Origin: Acidobacteriota bacterium
GTDB taxonomy: Bacteria; Acidobacteriota; Thermoanaerobaculia; Gp7-AA8
Assembly (NCBI GenBank): GCA_021325515.1
Contig: JAJPHC010000013.1
Location: 188,001 to 252,000 of the forward strand
DNA: 64,000 bases
Direction: 5' to 3'
Shown: positions 1 to 9,580 of the stretch, one piece after another
Layout: each line of letters opens with the position of its first letter
How positions within the stretch are numbered: the stretch's first letter is position 1
Translations under genes and position numbers: made by a program
The notes under the pieces: generated by a model
The model's database searches: none
What the model saw: the letters and a program-made list of their open reading frames with translations, nothing else
Told to the model about the DNA's origin: nothing

Positions 1-1057
1 GGACGTTGTAGAGGCCGGTCAGCGCATCGTGCGTCGACGCCTCCAGCAGCTCTTCCTGCTGCGCGATATTGCGAAGTGTCACGATCGTCGAAGATTCCGT
101 CTCTCCCGCGAACCGGAACGGCGTGATGTGCACGTCGTACGGCTGATCGTCGATGCGGGCCGGCCCATGTTCCGGAAACGTCAGCAGCGGCGTCATGTCC
201 ATGCCGAAGTAGAGCAGTCCGAAGATCTCTTCCGCGGCGCGATTCGCGTAGAGCAACGTCTTCGTCGAGCTGATGATGAAGACCGCATCGGGGACTGCGT
301 CGAATGCAGCCTTCAGATAGTGCTGCTCGGTGATGTCTTCGAGGATGACGTTCGCGTAGGTCGTCCCCTGATGCCGCACGACGCTCACGCGGACGTTCGC
401 CACGCGGCTCTGATTGTCCAGCGAGTAGACGAGATAGAGCGCCGAGCCTCCGCCGCGCTCCAGCAGTTGCCGCACCCGTTCCGGCGCGGAAAACGCGACG
501 AGATCGAAGAGCGTCGCGCCGGGTGACGGCGGCTGCTTCGAGAGAAGGCGATTCACGAAGCTCTCGCTGACGTGGACCACGAGCCCCGTGTCGCGATCGA
601 TGACCGCGCTCGGATGCGGCGACGAATGCAGGATCGTCTGGAAGAGCGTCTGCGCCTCCCGCCGCGCGCTGCGCTCGCTCACTTCTCGCAGCTCGCGCGC
701 GACGGCCGGCACGAGCCGCGCGAGATTCTCCTTGAGCACGTAGTCCTGCGCGCCGCTGCGCATCATCTCGACGGCGATGTCCTCGCCGACGACGCCGGAG
801 ACGACGATGAACGGCACATCGAGTCCGGATTCGCGAAAGATCTTCAGCGCATCAGGCGCACTGAACGCAGGGAGGCAGTAGTCGCAGATGACGAGATCGA
901 ATGCGGAGCCGCGTGCGAGCTCTTCCCGCAGCCGTGCTGCCGTCTCGATGCGCGTGATCTCCGTCTGATAGCCGCCTCGCCGCAGCTCCATTCCGAGCCG
1001 CGCGGCATCGCGCTCCGAGTCCTCGATCAGAAGGAGGCGGATGGTGCTGTCGCTCAT
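1..1057 (-). CDS. REC-PAS-PAS-GGDEF response regulator, C-terminus outside window
   Basis: Translating the minus strand from the ATG at 1057 gives 352 codons that stay open to the window edge. Residues about 1-125 are a receiver domain: acidic cluster in LLLIEDSERD, phospho-acceptor Asp in LVICDYCLP, conserved Lys in DYVLKENL. Two PAS-like segments follow (about 145-250 and 255-340). The last visible residues, STHDALTGLYNV, are the start of a GGDEF domain, so the whole protein is probably a diguanylate cyclase. The start codon overlaps the stop of the kinase gene upstream as ATGA, so the two are translationally coupled and the kinase is the likely phosphodonor. The GGDEF active site is not visible, so cyclase activity is inferred. 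Confidence 0.85.
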   Translation of the reverse strand, partial: MSDSTIRLLLIEDSERDAARLGMELRRGGYQTEITRIETAARLREELARGSAFDLVICDYCLPAFSAPDALKIFRESGLDVPFIVVSGVVGEDIAVEMMRSGAQDYVLKENLARLVPAVARELREVSERSARREAQTLFQTILHSSPHPSAVIDRDTGLVVHVSESFVNRLLSKQPPSPGATLFDLVAFSAPERVRQLLERGGGSALYLVYSLDNQSRVANVRVSVVRHQGTTYANVILEDITEQHYLKAAFDAVPDAVFIISSTKTLLYANRAAEEIFGLLYFGMDMTPLLTFPEHGPARIDDQPYDVHITPFRFAGETESSTIVTLRNIAQQEELLEASTHDALTGLYNV

Positions 1058-2352
1058 CTCTGCGCGAGCGTTCGTTCTTCATGAGGACCCGTCGTGAAGT
1101 AGAACGTCGCTCCCTTCTCTACCTCTCCCTCTGCCCAGATTTTTCCGCCGTGGCGATGCAGGATTCGCTGCACCGTCGCCAGACCGATACCTGTTCCCTC
1201 GAACTGTTCCCTCGAGTGCAGGCGCTGGAACGCGCGGAACATCTTGTCGGCGTATGCGGGATCGAAGCCCGCGCCGTCGTCGCGGATGTAAAGCGCCGGG
1301 CGCCCGTTCTGATCGGTGATCCCGAACTCGATCGTCGCGTGCGGGCGTTTCTGCGTGAACTTCCAGGCGTTCGACAGCAGGTTCTCCAGCACGGCGCGCA
1401 GCAGGCGGCGGTCGCCGTTCACGACGATTCCCCGCTGGATGCGCACCGACACTTCGCGCTCCGGCTCGCGCTGCCGCAGGCCGTCGATCACCGACTGCGC
1501 GAGGTCGGAGAGGTTCACCTCTTCGAGGTCCAGCTCCGCGCGGGAGAAGCGCGACATCTGCAGCAGGCCGCCGACGAGCTCCTGCATCTGCAGCGCCGCA
1601 TCGCGGATCCAGTGAACGCATTCCCGTCCGCTCTCGTCCAGCCCGCGGCCGAAGTCGTCGAGCAGCATCTGCGTGAAGCCGTCGATGCTCGCGAGCGGCG
1701 CGCGGAGATCGTGCGAAGCCGAGAACGCGAATGCTTCGAGCTCCTTGTTCGCCGATTCGAGCTCGAGCGTGCGGCGGCGGAGGATCACGTCGTTCGAGTT
1801 GGCCTCGTCGAGAAGGCGCCTGATGGCCGCGCTGAGACGGCCGAGCGAACCGGAGGCAGATGGTGCCGCGCGGTTGTCGATTGCCAGCGCCATCTCCGTG
1901 AGCGCGCGCCGGCTGAGCAACGTAAGCGCAATGGCCGCCAGAAGCGCGGCGATGATCGCGGCTACGGCCACCGTCGTCATTCCGGCCAGCGATGGCGGCC
2001 GCGCGAGTTGTGTCTCGGTGCACAACGTCGCCGGTCCGCGCGTGAGGTTCACCGTCGTGCAGAGTTGCGACTCCGTCGCCGCTGCGTGGACGCCGGCGAG
2101 ATTCTTTCCATCGATCGTGATTGCCCCCGCTCCTTCGGCGCCGGCGAGCGTGGTCGCGAACGCGCGCAGCATGTCATCCGTCAGCGGAGTCTTTTCGCTC
2201 GCCGCGGCGAGCTGGGTGATGGCCCCGCGGATGGCGGTTCCGGGCCGGCCTGGTTCGGTGGTGTGGCGCGCGATCAGAAGAACGCCGAGCGTGACGAGGC
2301 TCACGACGACGGGAGGGACGAGCAGGGTGACTCGTTCGATGCTGCGCGCCAT
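1054..2352 (-). CDS. membrane sensor histidine kinase
   Basis: 432 residues. A first membrane segment lies near residues 8-28, a periplasmic region of about 100 residues follows, and a second membrane segment (TTVAVAAIIAALLAAIAL) lies near 125-145. After a coiled linker come HisKA with the phospho-acceptor H-box ASHDLRAPL and an HATPase domain with N box (ENLLSNAWKF), G1 (IRDDGAGFD) and G2 (GTGIGLATV). This is the bacteriophytochrome-like kinase class that phosphorylates stand-alone receivers. It overlaps the REC-PAS-PAS-GGDEF gene by 4 bp, its likely partner. The periplasmic ligand cannot be told. It is divergent from the efflux/polysaccharide operon with only 38 bp between, so both promoters must lie in that gap or in coding sequence. 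Confidence 0.9.
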   Translation of the reverse strand: MARSIERVTLLVPPVVVSLVTLGVLLIARHTTEPGRPGTAIRGAITQLAAASEKTPLTDDMLRAFATTLAGAEGAGAITIDGKNLAGVHAAATESQLCTTVNLTRGPATLCTETQLARPPSLAGMTTVAVAAIIAALLAAIALTLLSRRALTEMALAIDNRAAPSASGSLGRLSAAIRRLLDEANSNDVILRRRTLELESANKELEAFAFSASHDLRAPLASIDGFTQMLLDDFGRGLDESGRECVHWIRDAALQMQELVGGLLQMSRFSRAELDLEEVNLSDLAQSVIDGLRQREPEREVSVRIQRGIVVNGDRRLLRAVLENLLSNAWKFTQKRPHATIEFGITDQNGRPALYIRDDGAGFDPAYADKMFRAFQRLHSREQFEGTGIGLATVQRILHRHGGKIWAEGEVEKGATFYFTTGPHEERTLAQR

Positions 2353-2390
2353 ATCGGTCTGAGCTTTGCATCGACTGCAAGAAGCGTCCC

Positions 2391-3290
2391 ATGAGAACCA
2401 GCGCTGTGTTGGCCGTGCTGCTGCTGTTCGCGCAAGCCTGCGCCAATACGCCGGAGACTCGGGAGCTCACGCCGCACGCCGTCGAGATGCGCGGAGAGCT
2501 GGCTGCCAGCCGGAGCGTCAGCCTCTCCGCTCCGTTCGACGGAACCGTCAGACGGCTGGTCGTGCGCGAGGGCGATGCCGTTCACGAAGGCGATGAACTG
2601 CTCGAGCTCACGAATCCCGAGCTCGGTCACAACCTGGCCATCGCCCGCGCGCAGCGCGAGCTCGCCGAGCGAAGGATGACCGCGGCGCCGGACGATGCCG
2701 CGATCACGCAGGCCGCGGCGATCGCCGCCCGGAAGAAGGCCACGCGCGACCGGTACCGCGCGCTGTACGCGACACGCGATGTGACGCTGCGGGAGCTCGA
2801 GGAGGCGGAGAACGAGTACTCCGCTGCGCTGCGCGATCTCGCCGCGATGCGGGCGGCGAACAGCGCGAATCCGCGCATCGCCGCGATCGAAGCGGAGCGC
2901 GCGCGCGACGAAGAGAAGCTGGCGGAAGAACGGATGCGATCGATGACGCTGCGCGCGCCGATCGAAGGAGTCGTCACGCATCTCGACGCGGTGGAAGGGC
3001 GCGAAGTCGCCGGCCGCGCGCCGCTCATCGAAGTGACGTCGATGGGCGCGCTGGAGGCTCGTGCCGATGTCGATCCCGATCTGCTGCGCGTGATCCGCCC
3101 CGGCATGAGCGCCGAGGTGCGGATCATGACCGTGCCGCCGCGCGTCGTGCTCGACAAGGTCGCGTATGTCGTCCCATCCCGGAGCGGCCAACAGGGCGAG
3201 CGCCACGCGACCGTCGTCGTGAAGATTTCCAACCCTGACCATTCGCTGCAGCCGGGAACTCCGGTGATGCTGACGGTGAAGACGCAATGA
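2391..3290 (+). CDS. HlyD/RND-type periplasmic adaptor (membrane fusion) lipoprotein
   Basis: 299 residues. The N-terminus is a lipoprotein signal with lipobox-like LLLFAQAC (Cys17). Lipoyl/biotinyl half-motifs flank a long Ala/Arg/Glu-rich coiled-coil hairpin (about 80-190): FDGTVRRLVVREGDAV before it and LRAPIEGVVTHLDAVEG after it. A beta-barrel segment and a short membrane-proximal domain follow. Such proteins link an inner-membrane transporter to a TolC-type channel. The next gene is a TolC homologue (ATGA overlap), but no RND, ABC or MFS pump gene is adjacent. What follows is a run of polysaccharide genes, so a role in polymer export is the contextual inference. Confidence 0.88.
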   Translation: MRTSAVLAVLLLFAQACANTPETRELTPHAVEMRGELAASRSVSLSAPFDGTVRRLVVREGDAVHEGDELLELTNPELGHNLAIARAQRELAERRMTAAPDDAAITQAAAIAARKKATRDRYRALYATRDVTLRELEEAENEYSAALRDLAAMRAANSANPRIAAIEAERARDEEKLAEERMRSMTLRAPIEGVVTHLDAVEGREVAGRAPLIEVTSMGALEARADVDPDLLRVIRPGMSAEVRIMTVPPRVVLDKVAYVVPSRSGQQGERHATVVVKISNPDHSLQPGTPVMLTVKTQ

Positions 3291-4495
3291 GCGGACCACG
3301 GATTTTCATTCGGGCCTGTTGCGTGTTGTCCGTTGCCTGTTGTCTGTTCTCCGCCGGCGCGCAGACCTTCGACGACGTTCTCCAGCGCGCTGCCATCCAT
3401 CGCGATCTGCAGGCGCCGGCTGTTGCTTCGGGTGCTTCCATCCGCATCGAGACGACGACGGGCATCTCGCGCACGCAGGACCTCTTCTTTCAATCGCCAT
3501 ACGAGAGCCGTTCCGCTTCTGCCGTCATCGCGGTCGACTACCCGCTGTTCGACCATCCATCGCGGGCGATTGCGGAAGCGATCGCGAAGAATGAGCTCGA
3601 ACAGGCGGAGCGCGCCTCGAGGCTCACCGGCGCCGATTTCGAAGTGCTCCTCGACGCCTACGCCGCGCTCTGGCTCGCGAACGACGAGATCGCACGGACG
3701 TCCGCGCTGTCGAAGGATGTGGAGACGATCGCCGGCCGCGGAGAACAGCTCGTGCGGCAGGGCGCCGTCACGAACATCACGGCGACGCAATGGGATGAGA
3801 TTGCGCTCGCGCTCCGCTCCCGCATCCTCGATGCGGAAGTGCGCAAGCTCGACGCGGAGTCCAAGATCCGCCAGTACGTCGACGAAGAGGTCACTCCCTC
3901 GATCGATCCGCCCGTTCTGCCATCGGCGGTCAGCGTCGACGATGCCGTGGCGCGCCATCCGGACGTCCTCATGGCCTCGGCTCGCGTCGAGCGCGCGCGG
4001 CTCGCGGTCGAAGAGGTGGAGAACGTGCGCCGTCCGCAGTTCGGTTTCTCCGGCTTCGCAGGTCTCGGTGCCGCGGACGCGACGTTCCAGCGCGAGCGGT
4101 CGGACGGCACGTTCGGCATCTACGGCTTGCGCTTCCGGATGACGTACTCGCTTCGCGAACGGACATACGCGGCGGCGTTCTCCCGCGCGCGGCGCGAGCT
4201 CGAGACGGCCGAGGCGCAGCGCGAGCTCGTCACGCGGCGGGCGAGGGGGGAGGTGGCCTCCGAGAAGTTGAGGATCGATACGCAGCGGCGAAGGATCGAG
4301 TTGCTGAACGAGTCCATCGATGTCGCGAAGCGCCGGCAGCAGTCGCTGGTTAGACTCGTTGCCGCCGGCGTGCAGCCTGATATCGAGGAACTGCGGGCCT
4401 CCGCCGAATCGCTCGCGCGCGAGCTCCGCCTCAGCGAGGCGCAGGCCGAGGCCTGGAAGTCGTGGCAGCGCCTGCGCAGGCTCGGTGCAACGTGA
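3287..4495 (+). CDS. TolC-family outer membrane channel
   Basis: 402 residues with a signal peptide (hydrophobic 6-24, cleavage after SAGA). The body is mostly long amphipathic helices with the two-fold repeat typical of outer-membrane efflux proteins, including the NP-free helical pairs around 70-160 and 290-395. The length is close to but slightly short of classic TolC (about 430-490). It starts within the stop of the adaptor gene (ATGA) and ends overlapping the GTG of the PelF gene, so adaptor, channel and glycosyltransferase are co-translated. Its job is probably the outer-membrane exit duct for whatever this operon exports. Substrate unknown. Confidence 0.88.
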   Translation: MSGPRIFIRACCVLSVACCLFSAGAQTFDDVLQRAAIHRDLQAPAVASGASIRIETTTGISRTQDLFFQSPYESRSASAVIAVDYPLFDHPSRAIAEAIAKNELEQAERASRLTGADFEVLLDAYAALWLANDEIARTSALSKDVETIAGRGEQLVRQGAVTNITATQWDEIALALRSRILDAEVRKLDAESKIRQYVDEEVTPSIDPPVLPSAVSVDDAVARHPDVLMASARVERARLAVEEVENVRRPQFGFSGFAGLGAADATFQRERSDGTFGIYGLRFRMTYSLRERTYAAAFSRARRELETAEAQRELVTRRARGEVASEKLRIDTQRRRIELLNESIDVAKRRQQSLVRLVAAGVQPDIEELRASAESLARELRLSEAQAEAWKSWQRLRRLGAT

Positions 4496-5967
4496 GCACC
4501 TCGCGGATTTCCGTACTCCTGACGACCGAAGGAACCTATCCCTTCAGCAGCGGCGGTGTCAGCACCTGGTGCGACACGCTCATCCGCGGAACGCCCGACA
4601 TTCGCTACACCCTCCTGCCGCTGCTGATGAATCCGCACGTCGAGCTGCGCTACGCGCCGCCGTCGAACGTGCGGAAGATGATCCGCGTGCCGATGTGGGG
4701 CATCGAGGATCCGAACGAGTTCATCGCCGATGTCCCCTTCGCGCATCTCTACGAGCGCGCGCGGCAGACGCCGCAGCATGCCGTCGAGGCGGAGTTCATC
4801 CCGCTCCTCGGCCGCTTTCTCGACGCCATCCTGCGCAGCGATCCCGACTGCGACGCGACCGCACGAACGCTCGTCGAGATGGAGGAGTATTTCCGCCGTC
4901 GCGATTACAACAGGACCTTCAAGTGCCCTGCGGTGTGGGACGCGTTCACGTCGCGGATGGAATCGTATGGAGAGGCGATTGGCGTTGCTCCCGCGCTCTT
5001 CGATCTGACTGAATGCCTCCGCTGGCTCTATCACTTCCTCATCGTGCTCAACGTGCGTGTGCCGCGTGTCTCGGTCACGCACTCGACGGCCGCCGCGTTC
5101 TGCGGCATTCCCTGCATCACGGCGCGCGTGCGCGACGGCATCCCGTTCATTCTCACCGAGCATGGCGTCTATCTGCGTGAACAGAATCTCTTCCTGTCGC
5201 GTTTTCGCCGGCTGCTGTTCGCGAAGCATTTCCTGCTCAGCCTCATCACGGCGATCGCGCGGACGAACTATCGCTTCGCCGACGTGATCGCGCCGGTGTG
5301 TTACTACAACACGCGCTGGGAAGTCGCGCACGGGACGCCGCGCGAGAAGATCGAAGTCATCTACAACGGCGTCGACACGGATCGCTTCTCGCCCGGCGTG
5401 CGGCCTGACGGTCCGCTGCACGTCGTGGCCACGGCGCGCATCGATCCTCTGAAGGACATCGAGACCTTTCTTCGCGTCGCGGCGACGATCGGCGGCGGCG
5501 TGCGCTTCTCGATCTTCGGCGCGGTGAGCGACGAGAAGTACTACGCGCGCTGCCTCGCGTTGAAGCGCGAGCTCGGGATCGACGTGACGATGGGCAGCGC
5601 GGCGCGCGACGTCGTCGAAGCGTATCGCTCCGCCGATGTCGTTCTGCTCACCAGCATCTCCGAGGCGTTCCCGTTCTCGGTGATCGAGGCGATGGCGTGC
5701 GGATGCGCCGTGGTTGCCAGCGATGTCGGCGGCGTGCGCGAAGCGCTGGAAGGATGCGGCGTCGTCGTCCGGCCGCGCGATGTCGAGGGATTCGCGCTCG
5801 AAGTGCGGCGGCTCCTCGATGACGGGCCGCTGCGCACGCGTCTTGGCGCACGCGCGCGTGCGAAAGTGCTGGAGCGCTTTCGCATTGACGAATCGGTCGC
5901 CGGGTATCTGAGTCTTTACAACGAATACGGAGTTGCGGCGGCGCCGCCGGTGGAGGCTGCCGGATGA
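4492..5967 (+). CDS. pelF: PelF-like GT4 glycosyltransferase
   Basis: 491 residues from the GTG at 4492, which overlaps the upstream stop as GTGA. This start puts the hallmark PelF N-terminus ISVLLTTEGTYPFSSGGVST at residues 5-24. An in-frame ATG 30 bp upstream lies inside tolC and is less likely. GT4 features: the donor-site loop VIYNGVDTDRFSPG and the E-x7-E motif ISEAFPFSVIEAMACG near residues 385-400. PelF is the cytosolic UDP-GlcNAc/GalNAc-using transferase of Pel-type polysaccharide synthesis. None of PelA, B, C, D or E is seen here, so the polymer need not be Pel. Confidence 0.88.
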   Translation: MSTSRISVLLTTEGTYPFSSGGVSTWCDTLIRGTPDIRYTLLPLLMNPHVELRYAPPSNVRKMIRVPMWGIEDPNEFIADVPFAHLYERARQTPQHAVEAEFIPLLGRFLDAILRSDPDCDATARTLVEMEEYFRRRDYNRTFKCPAVWDAFTSRMESYGEAIGVAPALFDLTECLRWLYHFLIVLNVRVPRVSVTHSTAAAFCGIPCITARVRDGIPFILTEHGVYLREQNLFLSRFRRLLFAKHFLLSLITAIARTNYRFADVIAPVCYYNTRWEVAHGTPREKIEVIYNGVDTDRFSPGVRPDGPLHVVATARIDPLKDIETFLRVAATIGGGVRFSIFGAVSDEKYYARCLALKRELGIDVTMGSAARDVVEAYRSADVVLLTSISEAFPFSVIEAMACGCAVVASDVGGVREALEGCGVVVRPRDVEGFALEVRRLLDDGPLRTRLGARARAKVLERFRIDESVAGYLSLYNEYGVAAAPPVEAAG

Positions 5968-7523
5968 CTCCGCGCGAGCTCGCCGCCGATGTGCTCGAGC
6001 GCACGGGTGTGCCGCGCGATGCGTGGGAGATCACCGCACAGCTCGAGGCGATGGGGTTGCGCGATGCCGATGCGCGTGCGGCTGGCGGGCATCGCGATCT
6101 CTTCGAGCTCGGCCGCTCGATCTTTTCGCTCGTGCAGCGGGGGGAGGTCGCCGCGCCGGCGGAAGCCGAGGATCCGGCGAAGCCGTTGCATCCTATCCTC
6201 GAATTTCTCGGTCACTACGCGAATGGATCCATCTTCGCGATTCCCATGCTGCTGCAGGCCGCCGCGATTCTCATCTGGGGCTACGGCCTGTGGGGCGCGC
6301 TCAACGTCAACGTGCGGACCGGCACCGCGATCGCGCTCGGTTTCATCGCGAGCTATGTGCTCACCGGCGGTTTCGTGCAGGCGATCACGCGCCGCGGGCT
6401 CTTCTACAACTATCAGGAGGAGCCGGCGCTGGCGCGCTGGGTCGTGCTTCGCGGATGGTGGATCGCCGCGCGCATCGTCCTCGGAATCGTCCTTCCGGCA
6501 TTCCTCTTCAATGGACTGTATGGATGGCTGCCGTGGGATCTGTTTCTGATCGCGGCACTCTATTACTCATCGCTGTCGCTGCTGTGGCTCAACTTCTCGA
6601 TGGTGTACGTCACGCGGCGGCGGCAACTGATCATCGTCATCACCGCCGCGGCGCTGGGCGTCGTGATTCTGCTGGCGGAGCGGCTGCACTGGAACGTGAT
6701 CGCGGCGAATACCGCTGGGCTGCTGTTCGCGGCGGCCGTCAGTTTTCTGGCCGGCCTGCGCGCGCTCGGCGGCATCGTGCATCGCAAGCCGCACAATCCG
6801 CCGCGGCTCACGGTGCTCGTCTATGCGACGTCGCGATGGTTCCTCTATGGACTCCTCTACAACGCGTTCGTCTTCGCCGATCGCGTGATGGCGTGGACCG
6901 CGAGCACGGCGCGCGAAGATCTGCCGCCGTACACCTTCTGGCTCAGCGCGCGGTATGAGCTCGGGATGGATCTCGCGCTGATCGTGGTGATGCTGCTCTC
7001 CGGCGCAGTGGAGGCCGCGGTGCAGACATTCTCCGGCAGGCTCGTGCCGGTGCAGAAGAGTCTGGCCGGCGGCGAACGCGCGCGGTTCGGCGAGTGGTTC
7101 GCGCGATTCCATCGACGGCGGATGCTCGCGCTGATTCCGGCGGCGTTGATCGCGATCGCGATCGCGCGCATCGGCGTCTCCCTGGTGTCGCGACTGCCGA
7201 ATGCGGACATCCGCATCGGGATGACGTCGCGCTCCGCGATGATCGCATTCTGGCTCGGCGCGATCGGGTACTCGCTGCTGATGATGGCGCTGCAGAACGC
7301 GTTGATTCTGCTGACGCTGTCGCGCGTGGACATGGCGCTGAAGTCGATCGCCTGGGCGCTCGCCGCGAATCTCGCCGCCGGCTTCACCTGCAGCCGCGCC
7401 ATTCACTACGCGAGTGCAGGCGCGGGGCTCGTCGCCGGTGCGGCGGTGTTTCTCATCCTCACCTGGCGTGATGTGCGGCGGGCCGGGGAGCGGCTCGACT
7501 ACTTCTACTACGCGTCCTTCTGA
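5964..7523 (+). CDS. polytopic membrane protein, possibly PelG-like exporter
   Basis: 519 residues; starts in the stop of pelF (ATGA). An N-terminal soluble segment of about 85 residues contains a short motif AGGHRDLFELGRSIF, then about 10-12 hydrophobic spans to the C-terminus, which ends with an aromatic tail (DYFYYASF). PelF and PelG are adjacent in Pel-type loci, and this protein has a similar size and a flippase-like distribution of spans. I do not recognise clear PelG sequence motifs, so the exporter assignment rests on position and topology. An alternative is an unrelated polysaccharide membrane component. Confidence 0.6.
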   Translation: MTPRELAADVLERTGVPRDAWEITAQLEAMGLRDADARAAGGHRDLFELGRSIFSLVQRGEVAAPAEAEDPAKPLHPILEFLGHYANGSIFAIPMLLQAAAILIWGYGLWGALNVNVRTGTAIALGFIASYVLTGGFVQAITRRGLFYNYQEEPALARWVVLRGWWIAARIVLGIVLPAFLFNGLYGWLPWDLFLIAALYYSSLSLLWLNFSMVYVTRRRQLIIVITAAALGVVILLAERLHWNVIAANTAGLLFAAAVSFLAGLRALGGIVHRKPHNPPRLTVLVYATSRWFLYGLLYNAFVFADRVMAWTASTAREDLPPYTFWLSARYELGMDLALIVVMLLSGAVEAAVQTFSGRLVPVQKSLAGGERARFGEWFARFHRRRMLALIPAALIAIAIARIGVSLVSRLPNADIRIGMTSRSAMIAFWLGAIGYSLLMMALQNALILLTLSRVDMALKSIAWALAANLAAGFTCSRAIHYASAGAGLVAGAAVFLILTWRDVRRAGERLDYFYYASF

Positions 7524-7525
7524 TC

Positions 7526-9580
7526 ATGTACACGCTGCTGGCCATCGACTCGACGCTGCGGATTCTCTTCGCGATGGCCGTGCTGTTTCTGCTGGTGCCG
7601 CGCCTGGCGGGCGTCACACCGTGGCGCGGATCGCTTCGTGATTTCTGGTTCGACTTCGCGTGGGGCGTCGTGGCGCTGACGATCGGCGGGCAGATTCTCA
7701 CGCTGCTCAAGCTCTATGCGCTGCCGACGCTGCTGCTGCTCTGCGGCGCCGTGATTCTCATCGCCCGCTCCCTGCGCCAGCAGCGGTCGCCCATCGCACT
7801 CCTCGGCAGTGCACAACGTTCGGTCACCCTCGCCGTGATCAATCTGCTCGAGCGGCGCGTGTCGCTGCGGCGCCGGTGGCTGCGCATGCGCCGGACGCTG
7901 CGCGCATCGATGCGCATCGATGCCGCGAAAGGGGCGTGGATCGCTCTCGCGCTCGTGGCCGCGGCGTTCCGCCTCTATCGCCCGTTCGCGACCGCGAACC
8001 TCGGCTACTCCGACAGCTACGTCCATCTCTATCTGGTCAAGCTGCTCGATCAGGGACGGCAGATCGATCCTGCGTGGGGTCCTTATCCGCGCGGCATGCA
8101 CTTCCTGCTGCTCGCCATCCAGCGGCTCACGAATATCGACGAGATTCTCCTCGTGAATTTTTTTGGAGCCATCGCCGGCGTACTGCTCACGCTCGCGATC
8201 GCGTGGACGGCGCGCGAGCTGTCGGGGTCGAACAAGGCCGGCCTGATCGCGGGACTTCTCTTCGCGACCATGGTCGGCGGCGCCCGCCAGTACTTCATCC
8301 TCGGCGGAAGTTTCGATACGACGGACAGCGGAAGGGCCGGCGCGATGTCGCGGCAGCCTTACGAGCGCGTCCCGGCGGGGATCGGCGAGTTCGACGTGCT
8401 GCTGACCGCGTTCCAACGCCAGGCGTCGACGCTGTCGCAGGAGATGGCGATCATCTTCCTCTTTCCCGCGGCGGTGTTTCTGCTCGGATCGTTTCGCGGC
8501 GACCGGCGCGCGCGCCGCGGATTCATCGGCTGCACCGCGGCGATCGCCGCAACGCATTCCGGCGTGCTGATTCCGCTCGTGCTGCTCTGCGCGGTCATCG
8601 CGCTGCAGGCGCAGGCGGTTCGCGATGTGATTCGCGGCGCTCTGGCCGGCCTCGCCGGCATCGCGATCGGATCGACGTGGCTCCTCGGTTTCATCGCCTA
8701 TCCATTCGTTGCAGCAGGCACGCATCCGGGATCGACGGCGCTCTTCTACTTCCCGTTCCTGCGCCATTTTGCCGGCGACGCCGCGGGCGGAACCTCGGAG
8801 CCGCAGGTCGAGGCCTACAACACCATCACGCCGTTTCTGATCGCGATGGTGGTGGTTGCGGTCATCGTGATGGTCCGCGACGGCCGGGCAAGCGAGCGAG
8901 ACGCTCGAGCATGGGGGAGGAGACGGTTGCTCTCGATCCCTCTCTTCTTCCTCGTCTTCTTCACCATCCACATCGCGTCCCGCTATCACCTCCCGCAGCT
9001 CGTCGAGTCGCGCCGCAACAGCGAGTGGTTCCTCGCGTCCATCGCGATGCTGCTCGGCGCCGCGCTGGTGCAACTGCCGAAGGCGATGCAGTTCCTCGCG
9101 GTCGCCGTCTGGCTGATCAGAGTGCCGTGGCCGGGCGCGCTTCGCGATCAACTGCTCAACTACTCCGGCTACGGATCGGCATCGCTCGCGGTCGTCGAGA
9201 TCGCGCACACGTACGAGCCGTTCACCTGGACTCTGGTCAGCTACGGCCAGGAGTATCCGATGGTCCTCGGCCGCGGATTTCATCTGGCGGCGACCGATTT
9301 TCTGAACCGCTACGATCCCGCGGCGCGCGACCTCGAGATCCCGACTCGATACGTCTTCCTGCTCACGGAGCGCGTGCCGCATCGCTTCGAGGTGCACGAC
9401 TGGAAATCGAAATTCAGCCGGACGGAGATCGAGCGCCGCCTCGAGACGTGGTGCCAGTTGTATCGCGCGACACACGACGACATTCGTCTCTTTCTCGACG
9501 ACGGCAACGTGCAGGTGTTCGAGATCGTGCGATCGCAGGAAGCGGCGAACCGGATTGCGACGGAGGCGCGGATGCGATGA
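7526..9580 (+). CDS. large polytopic membrane protein, GT-C-like
   Basis: 684 residues with roughly 12 hydrophobic segments, starting 2 bp after the previous stop. After two N-terminal spans and a basic loop (RRVSLRRRWLRMRRTLR, about 110-130) the protein has FATANLGYSDSYVHLYLVKL. An acidic residue in the first outer loop after a membrane span is typical of GT-C fold glycosyltransferases that use polyprenyl-phosphate sugars. A C-terminal soluble region of about 140 residues follows the last span. No family name is recognised with certainty. Its place between a PelF-type GT4 and a GT2 supports a role in assembling or modifying the polymer. Confidence 0.6.
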   Translation: MYTLLAIDSTLRILFAMAVLFLLVPRLAGVTPWRGSLRDFWFDFAWGVVALTIGGQILTLLKLYALPTLLLLCGAVILIARSLRQQRSPIALLGSAQRSVTLAVINLLERRVSLRRRWLRMRRTLRASMRIDAAKGAWIALALVAAAFRLYRPFATANLGYSDSYVHLYLVKLLDQGRQIDPAWGPYPRGMHFLLLAIQRLTNIDEILLVNFFGAIAGVLLTLAIAWTARELSGSNKAGLIAGLLFATMVGGARQYFILGGSFDTTDSGRAGAMSRQPYERVPAGIGEFDVLLTAFQRQASTLSQEMAIIFLFPAAVFLLGSFRGDRRARRGFIGCTAAIAATHSGVLIPLVLLCAVIALQAQAVRDVIRGALAGLAGIAIGSTWLLGFIAYPFVAAGTHPGSTALFYFPFLRHFAGDAAGGTSEPQVEAYNTITPFLIAMVVVAVIVMVRDGRASERDARAWGRRRLLSIPLFFLVFFTIHIASRYHLPQLVESRRNSEWFLASIAMLLGAALVQLPKAMQFLAVAVWLIRVPWPGALRDQLLNYSGYGSASLAVVEIAHTYEPFTWTLVSYGQEYPMVLGRGFHLAATDFLNRYDPAARDLEIPTRYVFLLTERVPHRFEVHDWKSKFSRTEIERRLETWCQLYRATHDDIRLFLDDGNVQVFEIVRSQEAANRIATEARMR

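Noticed and set aside
14-1084. Two plus-strand open frames at the left edge
   Set aside because: They are antisense to the REC-PAS-PAS-GGDEF gene, whose minus-strand frame is open to the edge and has clear domain motifs.
7660-9576. Long plus-strand frame continuous with the GT2 gene, implying a 1023-residue protein
   Set aside because: The first 638 residues are an Arg-rich out-of-frame shadow of the 684-residue membrane protein. The GT2 begins at the ATGA overlap at 9577.
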